Positions 1 through 6,236 of a stretch of DNA of 11,291 bases are shown in pieces. A model generated the notes under the pieces. The model was given only the letters and a program-made list of their open reading frames with translations. It ran no database searches and had not been told where the DNA came from. The stretch covers positions 1 through 11,291 of the forward strand of contig JAMONE010000118.1 in NCBI GenBank assembly GCA_027066695.1, written 5' to 3'. The stretch comes from Micavibrio sp. GTDB taxonomy: Bacteria; Pseudomonadota; Alphaproteobacteria; Micavibrionales; Micavibrionaceae. The translations under genes were made by a program, and so were the position numbers. Each line of letters starts with the position of its first letter. The first letter of the stretch is position 1.

Positions 1-360
1 GCAGGCGACAACGCCGTGATAATCAAGCTTATCCGCGTGTCTATGTTAGTGCCTATCCTTTTTGTCTTTGCGCTCATGTTTAAAGGTCAAGGAACATCAA
101 AATCCTCCGCTATTCCTATATTTATATTGGGGTTTATTGCACTAGTTACACTAAATTCACTGCAATTAATTCCAGCGCAAATCAATTATATACTCAAAGA
201 GATAAGCAAATATATGCTAATGATGGCAATAGTAGCGGTGGGAATGAAAACCTCTTTTAAAGAAATTACTTCCTTGGGCTGGAAACCAATCGCTCTGGTA
301 GTTATAAATACGGTAGTTATTTTTGTAATTTATTTGGCTGTAATCACCTACAATACATAA
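1..360 (+). CDS. YeiH/UPF0324-family membrane protein, C-terminal part (5' end outside window)
   Basis: The frame is open from base 1 and ends with TAA at 358-360, giving the last 119 residues; the GTG at 16 is only an internal valine codon, so the true start lies left of the window. The fragment has three hydrophobic stretches separated by short charged loops. The order of features matches the C-terminal end of the YeiH family of putative sulfate exporters (Cons_hypoth698): a K-L-I-R-V segment leading into a membrane helix, a P-I-F-I-L-G-F helix with a following N-S, then a helix ending in A-V-G-M-K-T-S and a final helix. Members are inner-membrane proteins with about ten helices; the transport role is weakly established and comes from family annotation, not from this fragment. 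The stop codon lies inside an inverted repeat (350-401). The identity is fairly secure, the substrate is not. Confidence 0.82.
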   Translation, partial: AGDNAVIIKLIRVSMLVPILFVFALMFKGQGTSKSSAIPIFILGFIALVTLNSLQLIPAQINYILKEISKYMLMMAIVAVGMKTSFKEITSLGWKPIALVVINTVVIFVIYLAVITYNT

Positions 361-401
361 AAAATGTAATTAACTATTTATTTGCATTAATTATGTATTG
401 T
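350..401 (+). terminator. Inverted repeat over the yeiH-like stop codon, possible weak 3' end
   Basis: ACAATACATAA (350-360) is followed 30 bases later by its exact reverse complement TTATGTATTGT (391-401), an 11-bp perfect stem. A further AATG/CATT pairing (363-366 with 385-388) is possible inside the loop. The stem is almost pure A+T and is followed by a mixed T/G sequence rather than a clean T run, so it is a poor intrinsic terminator. It may instead stabilise the transcript end, or be an operator for the gene starting at 445. Confidence 0.35.
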
Positions 402-444
402 TGCTATTGTTGTGTAATAATAAACATAAAACAAGGTGATAATT

Positions 445-1044
445 ATGATTGGTGATGGTGAAAACCCAACAACTGAAAGTCTTTTAGATAATGGTGACAC
501 CACCGTAACAAGAACGCAAGGAAATACCCTCACAACAGGCTTATTTGCATTAATGGCTGGAAACAGCGATTTTGTAAGCTTATTTAAAGGGGTTTTTGGG
601 ATAGATGATATAAATAAAATTGTTGGTGACGATGGGCAGCTAGATAAAGTAGAAGAAGACACCCTACTAGGAACTATTGGAAACTTTTTTATAAGCATCG
701 GAGCTATAGAACGAGCCAACGATAGCGATACAATGAACGCTGCAAAAGATGGTGCTTTGGATATGGAAACGGCATCAGGTGTGGCCTCTATAAAAGCACT
801 TGATGGAAACAGTTTTATGCTCGCTATGCATAAGGCATCAATGATATATACATCGCGGACAGAAGGCATACCGTTAGAAACACTTCAAGCTGGATTTGAT
901 CAAGGGAGAGAAAATGGCAAAAGATTAGCATGTGAGATCTTTAACAAATGTGCCCCTGCTGAAGATGTCAGTGCATCCCCTAAGGGTATCCCATTGGATG
1001 AACCAGAAGTGAAAATCTCCCCCCCAGAAATAATCACTCCATAA
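445..1044 (+). CDS. Hypothetical acidic soluble protein, 199 aa
   Basis: I do not recognise this family. The ATG at 445 is chosen because AAGGTGA (433-439) lies at ribosome-binding distance; an in-frame GTG at 436 would fall inside that site. There is no signal peptide and no membrane helix. The protein is acidic, with Thr/Asn-rich residues 1-30, a central region of likely helices (about 30-165), two cysteines close together (C163, C169) and a Pro/Glu-rich tail (about 178-199). Residues 59-70 weakly resemble an EF-hand loop (D63, G64, L66, D67 and E70 fit positions 5, 6, 8, 9 and 12), but positions 1 and 3 lack acidic residues, so calcium binding is not supported. A run of seven C at 1019-1025 sits near the 3' end. 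It converges on the acyltransferase gene, with 61 bases between stop codons and no clear terminator. Codon use looks like a real gene and no frame competes convincingly. Confidence 0.72.
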   Translation: MIGDGENPTTESLLDNGDTTVTRTQGNTLTTGLFALMAGNSDFVSLFKGVFGIDDINKIVGDDGQLDKVEEDTLLGTIGNFFISIGAIERANDSDTMNAAKDGALDMETASGVASIKALDGNSFMLAMHKASMIYTSRTEGIPLETLQAGFDQGRENGKRLACEIFNKCAPAEDVSASPKGIPLDEPEVKISPPEIITP

Positions 1045-1080
1045 ACACGTCAAAAACGAGCAAACAGAATGAATGATTGC

Positions 1081-1120
1081 GATTTCATCTTGGCGAACGT
1101 AGCGTTTACCGATATTTTGC
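1081..1120 (-). pseudogene. Diverged remnant of an internal glyS segment
   Basis: Bases 1086-1120 match 2420-2454 inside glyS at 31 of 35 positions, in the same orientation, and the match extends loosely to 1081. Read on the minus strand in the glyS frame the fragment gives Q-N-I-G-K-R-Y-V-R-Q-D-E-I, against Q-N-I-G-K-R-Y-A-R-Q-D-E-I in the intact gene. Of the six differences over these 13 codons five are silent, so the two copies diverged while both coded for protein. The similarity stops abruptly on both sides. This segment encodes the start of a conserved motif in the anticodon-binding domain of GlyRS. The fragment lies just beyond the acyltransferase gene and supplies its last codons. Confidence 0.85.
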
Positions 1121-2281
1121 CGTAGTACTTTTGGCATAGCCTGCATATTTACCTTTTAATTTCAAAATCGGGTTTTCAAAATATTTATAACTAAGTTGTG
1201 AAATAACAAAAGATATAAAAAAACCAAAGAAAAGAATTATAAAATGATTAGACCAAAAACCTAATTCATATGGCATTAAAAAATCTTGTAAAATCCGCAT
1301 TACAGGGAGGTGAAATATGTATAAACCATAACTTACCTTAGCTATATTTTGTACCAATCTATTATTAAATAATCTATTTGATAATTCACTCTTCCCTGAA
1401 AGGTGAATTATAAGCAAGACATAAAAAAGCCCTGATAAGAAAACTATATAGCTAACATTTACAATAAATATTTCATTTCTAAATAAAATTATAATTGCAG
1501 AAAATAGCAATAAGCCCATTAACATATGTGAATATTTTTTTATAATATCTATAATTTTATATTTCTTCTTAACGGCATAAATTAACAGGCCTCCCATAAC
1601 AAGAGAGTCAAACCTTGTAATTGTCCACGTATATGGAATAGCCCAAGATACCCCTTCCATATACACCATATTAAAGCGCAATAATGCCGAGAAAAATATG
1701 ATGGAAAGCAAAGAGAGGATAATTGTTGCGCTATTAAACTTCTTATACATAAATAGAAAGAAAACAGGCCAAACTAAATAAAATTGCTCTTCAATTGCCA
1801 AAGACCAAAAATGCTCCAAAAATTCATTCTTGTCATCGCCAATAGGGTTGTAGCTAAAGTCAAAGATAGCTATCCAATTTTGGACATATAAAAAATATGC
1901 TAAGGAATCAAAGCTAATTTCATACTCATCTATATATATTATGGACAGTATCAAGAACAAGCAAAGTGCTACATAGTAAAGCGGAAAAACTCTTAATGAC
2001 CTTCGGATATAAAATTTTCTTAAACATTGGGGATCACTGGATGTATCTATCAATATGCCAGTAATCAAAAAGCCCGAAATAATAAAGAATAAAGTAACGC
2101 CAGACGAACCTAGTATAGAAATCAAGACATAAGCATCAATAAACAGATCATTTAAAGGGTTGGCACTAATTTCATATGCCCATATTGAAGAGTGCCACCA
2201 CATAACCAACATAATTGCCAATGCTCGCAAACCATCTATTTCTAAACGTCGAGTACCAACAATTAAATTGCTACTTACCAT
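1106..2281 (-). CDS. Acyltransferase-3 (OafA/YrhL-like) membrane protein
   Basis: A 391-aa polytopic protein of the acyltransferase-3 family (COG1835), which transfers acyl groups, usually acetyl, to cell-surface sugars from within the inner membrane. Visible marks are R-x-L-E-I-D-G-L-R-A-L-A-I at 12-23 leading into helix 1 with the conserved His at 30; G-V-T-L-F-F-I-I-S-G-F-L-I at 61-73; R-R-S-L-R-V-F-P-L-Y-Y at 93-103; and H-F-W-S-L-A-I-E-E-Q-F-Y-L-V-W-P at 157-172. About ten hydrophobic segments follow, without a C-terminal SGNH domain. The ATG at 2281 is preferred because the family's N-terminal motif begins shortly after it; a GTG at 2293 would extend it by four residues. It starts inside glyS (11-bp overlap, other frame), so translation is probably coupled. 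Sampled 60-base lines hold 10-22 G+C, against 25-34 in sampled glyS lines, which suggests transfer. The last four codons and stop come from a glyS fragment. The sugar target is unknown. Confidence 0.9.
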   Translation of the reverse strand: MVSSNLIVGTRRLEIDGLRALAIMLVMWWHSSIWAYEISANPLNDLFIDAYVLISILGSSGVTLFFIISGFLITGILIDTSSDPQCLRKFYIRRSLRVFPLYYVALCLFLILSIIYIDEYEISFDSLAYFLYVQNWIAIFDFSYNPIGDDKNEFLEHFWSLAIEEQFYLVWPVFFLFMYKKFNSATIILSLLSIIFFSALLRFNMVYMEGVSWAIPYTWTITRFDSLVMGGLLIYAVKKKYKIIDIIKKYSHMLMGLLLFSAIIILFRNEIFIVNVSYIVFLSGLFYVLLIIHLSGKSELSNRLFNNRLVQNIAKVSYGLYIFHLPVMRILQDFLMPYELGFWSNHFIILFFGFFISFVISQLSYKYFENPILKLKGKYAGYAKSTTAKYR

Positions 2282-3779
2282 GAATTTTCTCACGTAAAAA
2301 CGCTTTTACCTTATCAAGCGGGATACGTTCTTGCGCCATTGTATTACGATCACGCACAGTAACGCTGTGATCTTCGAGCGTTTCATTATCGATTGTAAAG
2401 CAATAAGGCGTTCCTATCTCATCTTGGCGAGCATAACGTTTGCCGATATTTTGCTTAATATCAAGATCAACTACGAACTCATCACGCAGGCTCATATAGA
2501 GTTTTTGCGCTGGCTCTACATGGTGAGGCTTCGCCGTAAGCGGTAGAATAGCAGCTTTTTTCGGAGCCATGGACGGATGAAAATCAAGATAAACACCGCT
2601 TGGTCGATTCTCATCCACCGTATAAGCCTGACAAATAAGAGCAAGCACGCCGCGCGTTAAGCCAGTTGATGGCTCAATCACATGTGGCAAAAAACGCTTA
2701 TTTTCTTGCTGATCGAAGTAACTTAGCTTTTCTCCAGAAAACTCCTGATGCTGGGTTAGGTCGTAATTTCCGCGATGCGCGATGCCTTCAAGCTCATCAA
2801 AATCAGGCGCGGCGAAGGGGAAGCGATATTCCACATCAATAGTGCGCGATGAATAATGCGAGAGATCTTCTTTTGGCACATCCAAAAAATGCAGTTCAGA
2901 TTTTGGAATACCAAGGGATAGCCAGAAATTAGTGCGCTGCTCTACCCAGAAATCGAACCATTTCGGCACGTCTTCCTCGGCGCAAAACCATTCAAGCTCC
3001 ATTTGCTCGAACTCACGGCTGCGGAAAATAAAGTTACGCGGCGTTACTTCATTACGAAACGCTTTACCGACTTGCGCGATGCCGAACGGCACTTTAACGC
3101 GGCTCGAATCCAGCACATTCTTGAAATTAAGGAATATCCCTGCGCAAGTTTCAGGGCGCAGATAAGCTTTATTCTCATCACCTGCCGTTGCGCCGACATA
3201 TGTATGGAACATCATGTTAAACTGGCGCGGCTCGGTTAATGTGCCTGCCATTTTAACATCAGGGCCTATAATATTAAGGAAATCAGCAGCAGGAATTTGA
3301 TCTAGCGATTCCCTGTCAAAATCATTAATAGATTTGTTTTTCGCCAATTTTTTAAGGCGTTTTTCTATTTCCTCGTTTTGAGCATCTTTGTCAAAAGCAA
3401 AAGCATGACCTTGACCGTCTTTTGGAGTAAGAACAAAAACATGATCGGCGCGATATCTCTTTTTCGATTCGCGACAATCTACCATAGGGTCATTAAACCC
3501 GCCTACATGCCCCGAAGCTTCCCAGCATTTTGGGTTTTGAATGATTGACGAATCGATGCCGACTATGCTGATTGGCGTGCCATCAGGGCCAATTGGCGGA
3601 GCGATTACCATATCATGCCACCAGCGATCACGCAGGTTGTTTTTAAGCTCTGTCCCAAGCGGACCATAGTCCCAAAAGCCATTGATTCCGCCATAAATAT
3701 CAGAAGCAGCAAAGATAAAGCCACGGCGTTTACATAGAGAAACTATGTCTTTCATTCGATCTTTCATTTGGTCACTCAT
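2271..3779 (-). CDS. glyS: Glycine--tRNA ligase, single-chain (dimeric) type
   Basis: Charges tRNA-Gly with glycine using ATP (EC 6.1.1.14) in the cytoplasm. This is the one-chain class II enzyme, about 502 aa, not the separate alpha and beta subunits usual in proteobacteria. The N-terminal catalytic core opens with R-G-F-I-F-A-A-S-D-I-Y-G-G near residue 20 and has W-E-A-S-G-H near 87. Motif 2 is F-R-N-E-V-T-P-R followed by F-R-S-R-E-F-E-Q-M-E-L-E-W-F (about 241-265). Motif 3 is G-L-T-R-G-V-L-A-L (about 373-381). The C-terminal anticodon-binding domain (about 409-502) includes I-G-K-R-Y-A-R-Q-D-E-I-G-T-P. The ATG at 3779 is chosen; GTG at 3782 and ATG at 3767 are alternatives and none has a strong ribosome binding site. 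All motifs are intact, so it should be functional. Its 3' end overlaps the acyltransferase start. A short diverged copy of codons for Q-N-I-G-K-R-Y lies 1.3 kb downstream. Confidence 0.95.
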   Translation of the reverse strand: MSDQMKDRMKDIVSLCKRRGFIFAASDIYGGINGFWDYGPLGTELKNNLRDRWWHDMVIAPPIGPDGTPISIVGIDSSIIQNPKCWEASGHVGGFNDPMVDCRESKKRYRADHVFVLTPKDGQGHAFAFDKDAQNEEIEKRLKKLAKNKSINDFDRESLDQIPAADFLNIIGPDVKMAGTLTEPRQFNMMFHTYVGATAGDENKAYLRPETCAGIFLNFKNVLDSSRVKVPFGIAQVGKAFRNEVTPRNFIFRSREFEQMELEWFCAEEDVPKWFDFWVEQRTNFWLSLGIPKSELHFLDVPKEDLSHYSSRTIDVEYRFPFAAPDFDELEGIAHRGNYDLTQHQEFSGEKLSYFDQQENKRFLPHVIEPSTGLTRGVLALICQAYTVDENRPSGVYLDFHPSMAPKKAAILPLTAKPHHVEPAQKLYMSLRDEFVVDLDIKQNIGKRYARQDEIGTPYCFTIDNETLEDHSVTVRDRNTMAQERIPLDKVKAFLREKIHGK

Positions 3780-4064
3780 CACTCAATAATCCATTTTTAA
3801 ATTTTATTCACTATTATATCGAGATGCATAATGACGTGAAAAACCACAGAAAACAAGGCTTTAGATTGTATTTTGTTACTTTAAATATAAAAAAACTATT
3901 ACTTAACCAAAATCGAAACAATAAAAACCAAAAGCGGTATCGGCATGTATTTAAGCAACCACTCGCAAGAAACGCTATTAGTATTACTTAGTATATCAAC
4001 GCTATTTACTTGGGGTGTGCAAGCATAAAAACAAACCCCCTTCTATGTTTTTACATGATTCTTC
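3780..4064. other. Divergent intergenic region between glyS and the small-protein gene
   Basis: No convincing gene is seen on either strand. The left part holds the probable glyS promoter. The middle is AT-rich without clear signals. Near the right end TAAAAAC (4026-4032) and GTTTTTA (4047-4053) form a 7-bp A+T-rich inverted repeat with a C-rich loop just upstream of the -35 box at 4065; it could be an operator, but this is only a position-based guess. Confidence 0.6.
3813..3841 (-). promoter_or_regulatory. Possible glyS promoter
   Basis: On the minus strand a perfect TATAAT (3818-3813) lies about 32 bases upstream of the glyS start codon. The hexamer 17 bases further upstream is TTTCAC (3841-3836), a poor match to TTGACA, so the call rests mainly on the -10 box in AT-rich DNA. 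Confidence 0.4.
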
Positions 4065-4093
4065 TTGACCTCTCGCTTTTAATGGCGTATATT
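4065..4093 (+). promoter_or_regulatory. Sigma-70-type promoter of the 99-aa small protein
   Basis: TTGACC (4065-4070) and TATATT (4088-4093) each match the consensus hexamer at five of six positions and are separated by exactly 17 bases. The -35 box is preceded by C, giving the C-T-T-G-A-C core common in alphaproteobacteria. Transcription would begin near 4100, leaving a leader of about 24 bases made mostly of the purine-rich ribosome binding site. This is the best promoter in the window. Confidence 0.72.
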
Positions 4094-4123
4094 AAGATCA
4101 TAAGGAAAGGAAGAGTTAAAGAG

Positions 4124-4423
4124 ATGGCTACTAGTTTTGATGCAGGATTAGCACCTGGTGCAGCCCCACTAAAGAATTCAGCCAACCCCTCTGCTGGTAT
4201 AGAGGCGGCAAGGCAGTCTGCGCAACTAACTAAAGAAAGAAAAACTAGTCCTTCTTATGACTATACACCACCAATGGCTCAGGACTGGGCAAAGCAACAG
4301 CCTGTAAATTATACGAAAAATGCAAATCACTATGTTGAAAGATACGGTCTTATATGGGGGTTTGTTATTGCAACAAGTTTGGCAATAGGAGATCCTTTAA
4401 CCAGTGAGCCTGAGAACGTTTAA
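4124..4423 (+). CDS. Small protein of unknown function, 99 aa, possible C-terminal membrane segment
   Basis: I do not recognise the family. The ATG at 4124 is preferred over an in-frame upstream start at 4010 because the promoter (4065-4093) lies inside that extension and GGAAAGGAAGAG (4104-4115) sits just upstream of 4124. Residues 1-65 are rich in Ala, Pro, Ser, Lys and Gln, with P-G-A-A-P, N-P-S-A-G and Y-T-P-P, and look disordered. Residues 73-89 (Y-G-L-I-W-G-F-V-I-A-T-S-L-A-I-G) are hydrophobic and could form one membrane helix or an amphipathic anchor, followed by a short acidic tail. It appears to be transcribed alone, with hairpins and an intrinsic terminator downstream. The strong promoter and ribosome binding site argue for a real, well-expressed gene. 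Function cannot be stated. Confidence 0.66.
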   Translation: MATSFDAGLAPGAAPLKNSANPSAGIEAARQSAQLTKERKTSPSYDYTPPMAQDWAKQQPVNYTKNANHYVERYGLIWGFVIATSLAIGDPLTSEPENV

Positions 4424-4476
4424 CTAGTAAGTTTTGCAGTTAGAACAATAAAAAAGTGAGTTGAACAAACATAATA

Positions 4477-4509
4477 AAAAAGAGGCAAAATAAAGCCTTT
4501 GAGATTGGG
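4477..4509 (+). repeat. 33-bp direct repeat, copy 1, with internal hairpin
   Basis: Identical over all 33 bases to 4567-4599, offset 90. It contains AGAGGC (4481-4486) and GCCTTT (4495-4500), which pair with one G:U across an eight-base A-rich loop, then GAGATTGGG. It sits in non-coding DNA between the small-protein gene and panB. Confidence 0.9.
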
Positions 4510-4518
4510 AAAACAAGA

Positions 4519-4535
4519 AGAGGAATTAATCCTCT
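4519..4535 (+). repeat. Hairpin between the two direct repeats
   Basis: AGAGGA (4519-4524) and TCCTCT (4530-4535) form a perfect 6-bp stem with a five-base loop. A-rich linkers flank it. A second small hairpin, GAGC/GCTC with a GAAAA loop, follows at 4548-4560. Confidence 0.55.
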
Positions 4536-4566
4536 CGGTTGAAAAAAGAGCGAAAAGCTCGAATAT

Positions 4567-4599
4567 AAAAAGAGGCAAAATAAAGCCTTTGAGATTGGG
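4567..4599 (+). repeat. 33-bp direct repeat, copy 2, adjacent to the terminator
   Basis: Exact second copy of 4477-4509. AGAGGC (4571-4576) can pair with GCCTTT (4585-4590). The same GCCTTT can instead pair perfectly with AAAGGC (4605-4610), which belongs to the 5' arm of the terminator that follows. Confidence 0.9.
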
Positions 4600-4601
4600 G
4601 C

Positions 4602-4636
4602 AAAAAAGGCGTAGGGAAATATCCCGCGTCTTTTTT
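4602..4636 (+). terminator. Strong intrinsic terminator upstream of panB
   Basis: An A-run leads into GGCGTAGGG (4608-4616), a short loop AAATAT, and CCCGCGTC (4623-4630) followed by six T. The arms pair over about 14 positions with one bulged A and two G:U wobbles, counting the A-run/T-run pairing. The flanking A and T runs mean it could act in both directions. It either ends the transcript of the small-protein gene or, lying 45 bases before the panB start, attenuates panBC. Confidence 0.8.
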
Positions 4637-4681
4637 CTTTGGGGCTATGCTAAATAATAAATATATATTATCAATATAGAT

Positions 4682-5482
4682 ATGAAAAAAATTACTATAT
4701 CAGATATAAAATCACATAAAAATGCAGACATCCCCTTGGTTTGCTTAACCGCCTATACCACGCCAATGGCGCAAATACTTGATAAGCATTGCGATATAAT
4801 GTTGGTGGGTGATTCGCTTGGCATGGTTATGTATGGCATGGAAAACACACTCGGCGTTTCGCTTGATATGATGATTAATCACGGCGCAGCGGTTATGCGC
4901 GCCAAGCCATCTGCCTTCATTGTTGTAGACATGCCCTTTGGAACATATGAGAAATCTCCCGAGCTTGCTTATAAAAATGCCAAACGCATTATGGATGAAA
5001 CGGCTTGCGATGCGGTGAAGCTTGAGGGCGGGCAAAATATGCAAGAAACTATCCAATATATTACCGAGCGCAATATCCCTGTAATGGCGCATATCGGCCT
5101 ACAACCTCAATCAGTGGTAAAAGATGGTGGCTATAAGGTAAAGGGTCGCGGCGATGAAGAAATAGCCAAACTTATTAATGATGCAAAAGCCATTGAGCGC
5201 GCGGGAGCGTTCAGCGTTGTTATTGAAGGTACAGTTGAAAGCGTTTCACAGAAAATAACAAGCTCCATCAATATCCCGACAATCGGCATTGGCGCATCGG
5301 TAAAATGCGATGGTCAAATTTTAGTAACAGATGACATGATCGGGCTGTTAAGCGGCCATACACCTAAATTTGCCAAGAAATACACCAATATCGCCGCGCA
5401 AATTGATAAGGCCGTCGAAAGCTATGCAAATGAAGTAAAAACACGGAAATTTCCAAATGAAGATTATACGTACAAAAAATGA
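4682..5482 (+). CDS. panB: 3-methyl-2-oxobutanoate hydroxymethyltransferase
   Basis: Forms ketopantoate from 2-oxoisovalerate and 5,10-methylenetetrahydrofolate (EC 2.1.2.11), the first step of the pantoate branch leading to pantothenate and CoA. At 266 aa it is full length for this TIM-barrel family. Metal-binding aspartates are visible in V-G-D-S-L-G (D44) and D-M-P-F-G-T-Y (D83); K-L-E-G-G lies at 113-117, H-I-G-L at 137-140 and the expected catalytic Glu in V-I-E-G-T-V-E at 182. P-T-I-G-I-G-A-S near 199-206 and C-D-G-Q-I-L-V near 209-215 complete the family pattern. The ATG at 4682 begins a normal N-terminus but has no ribosome binding site. A TATATT at 4664-4669 would give an almost leaderless mRNA if used as a -10 box. 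The gene overlaps panC by 26 bp, so the two form one transcription unit. Confidence 0.96.
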   Translation: MKKITISDIKSHKNADIPLVCLTAYTTPMAQILDKHCDIMLVGDSLGMVMYGMENTLGVSLDMMINHGAAVMRAKPSAFIVVDMPFGTYEKSPELAYKNAKRIMDETACDAVKLEGGQNMQETIQYITERNIPVMAHIGLQPQSVVKDGGYKVKGRGDEEIAKLINDAKAIERAGAFSVVIEGTVESVSQKITSSINIPTIGIGASVKCDGQILVTDDMIGLLSGHTPKFAKKYTNIAAQIDKAVESYANEVKTRKFPNEDYTYKK

Positions 5483-6230
5483 TCTAAGCTCTGAAATTGC
5501 TAAACGCTGCGAGGCTGGCGATAAAATCGGTTTTGTCCCGACAATGGGGGCATTGCATGATGGGCATCTATCATTGGTTAAATGCGCAAAACAACATAGC
5601 TCTTGCGTGGTTGTAAGTATCTTTGTAAACCCTACACAATTCGCACCTAACGAAGATTTCGACAGCTACCCGCGTGAGGAAGAAAAAGATGCAAAGCAGC
5701 TTGAAACAGTGGGAGCAGATATCTTATTCCTCCCCACAAAAGAGGCTCTGTACCCTGACGGCTATGGATGCGCAATAAAAGCAGGAAAAGCAGCGCAAGG
5801 ACTAGAAGCAACATTCCGCCCAACTCACTTTGACGGCGTTGTAAATATAGTAAGCCGCCTATTTGACGCAGTTAAACCTGATATCGCCGTATTTGGCGAG
5901 AAAGACTATCAGCAGCTTCAAGTTATAAAAGAAATGGTAGAGACTTATAACATACCGATAGAGATCATCGGAGCGCCAATAGTGCGCACAGATCAAGGGC
6001 TAGCCCTATCATCACGCAACGCTTATCTATCCGAAGATGAAATTAAAATAGCTAGCACCTTTAATAAAATATTACGCAATGCCACGCAAACAAAGAATTT
6101 GGATAAAGCCAAGGATGAACTTTTATCAAGTGGATTTGATAAGATTGACTATATTGAAATACGCTGGAACAGAGTATTAGGCGCAGCTTGGCTTGGCAAA
6201 ACCCGCCTAATTGACAATTTTCATGTTTAA
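5457..6230 (+). CDS. panC: Pantoate--beta-alanine ligase (pantothenate synthetase)
   Basis: Joins pantoate and beta-alanine with ATP through a pantoyl-adenylate (EC 6.3.2.1). The nucleotide-binding H-x-G-H motif is in P-T-M-G-A-L-H-D-G-H (28-37), followed by F-V-N-P-T-Q-F (56-62), F-G-E-K-D-Y-Q-Q (146-153) and the KMSKS-like S-S-R-N (185-188). The ATG at 5457 lies within panB in another frame, so translation is probably coupled. At 257 aa it is shorter than the usual 280 or so. Most of the difference lies near the end: after Y-I-E-I-R (232-236) about 13 residues that the E. coli protein has before A-A-W-L-G are missing, and the ending L-I-D-N-F is then normal. Catalytic motifs are intact, so activity is likely. 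PanD is not in this window. The stop lies six bases from the stop of the convergent typA. Confidence 0.95.
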   Translation: MKIIRTKNDLSSEIAKRCEAGDKIGFVPTMGALHDGHLSLVKCAKQHSSCVVVSIFVNPTQFAPNEDFDSYPREEEKDAKQLETVGADILFLPTKEALYPDGYGCAIKAGKAAQGLEATFRPTHFDGVVNIVSRLFDAVKPDIAVFGEKDYQQLQVIKEMVETYNIPIEIIGAPIVRTDQGLALSSRNAYLSEDEIKIASTFNKILRNATQTKNLDKAKDELLSSGFDKIDYIEIRWNRVLGAAWLGKTRLIDNFHV

Positions 6231-6236
6231 CACAAA

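Noticed and set aside
490..700. EF-hand calcium-binding loop in the hypothetical protein
   Set aside because: Only positions 5, 6, 8, 9 and 12 of the loop fit; positions 1 and 3 are not acidic, so calcium binding is not supported.
387..869. A 160-codon minus-strand frame opposite the hypothetical gene
   Set aside because: The plus-strand gene has a good ribosome binding site and plausible composition; the minus frame is rich in Ser/Pro/Ile runs typical of an antisense shadow and has no start signal.
925..1146. A 73-codon minus-strand open frame with a GlyRS-like stretch
   Set aside because: Only about 13 codons resemble glyS and the rest is antisense to the hypothetical gene at 445-1044, so it is a remnant rather than a gene.
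1045..2300. Insertion sequence or integrative element carrying the acyltransferase
   Set aside because: No transposase or integrase gene, no terminal inverted repeats and no exact target duplication; the repeats are diverged pieces of glyS.
4010..4123. Upstream in-frame extension of the small protein
   Set aside because: The promoter lies within it and the strong ribosome binding site is next to the ATG at 4124.
4440..4640. CRISPR array
   Set aside because: Only two copies of the repeat with one long interval and no cas genes; the copies carry their own hairpins and lead into a terminator.
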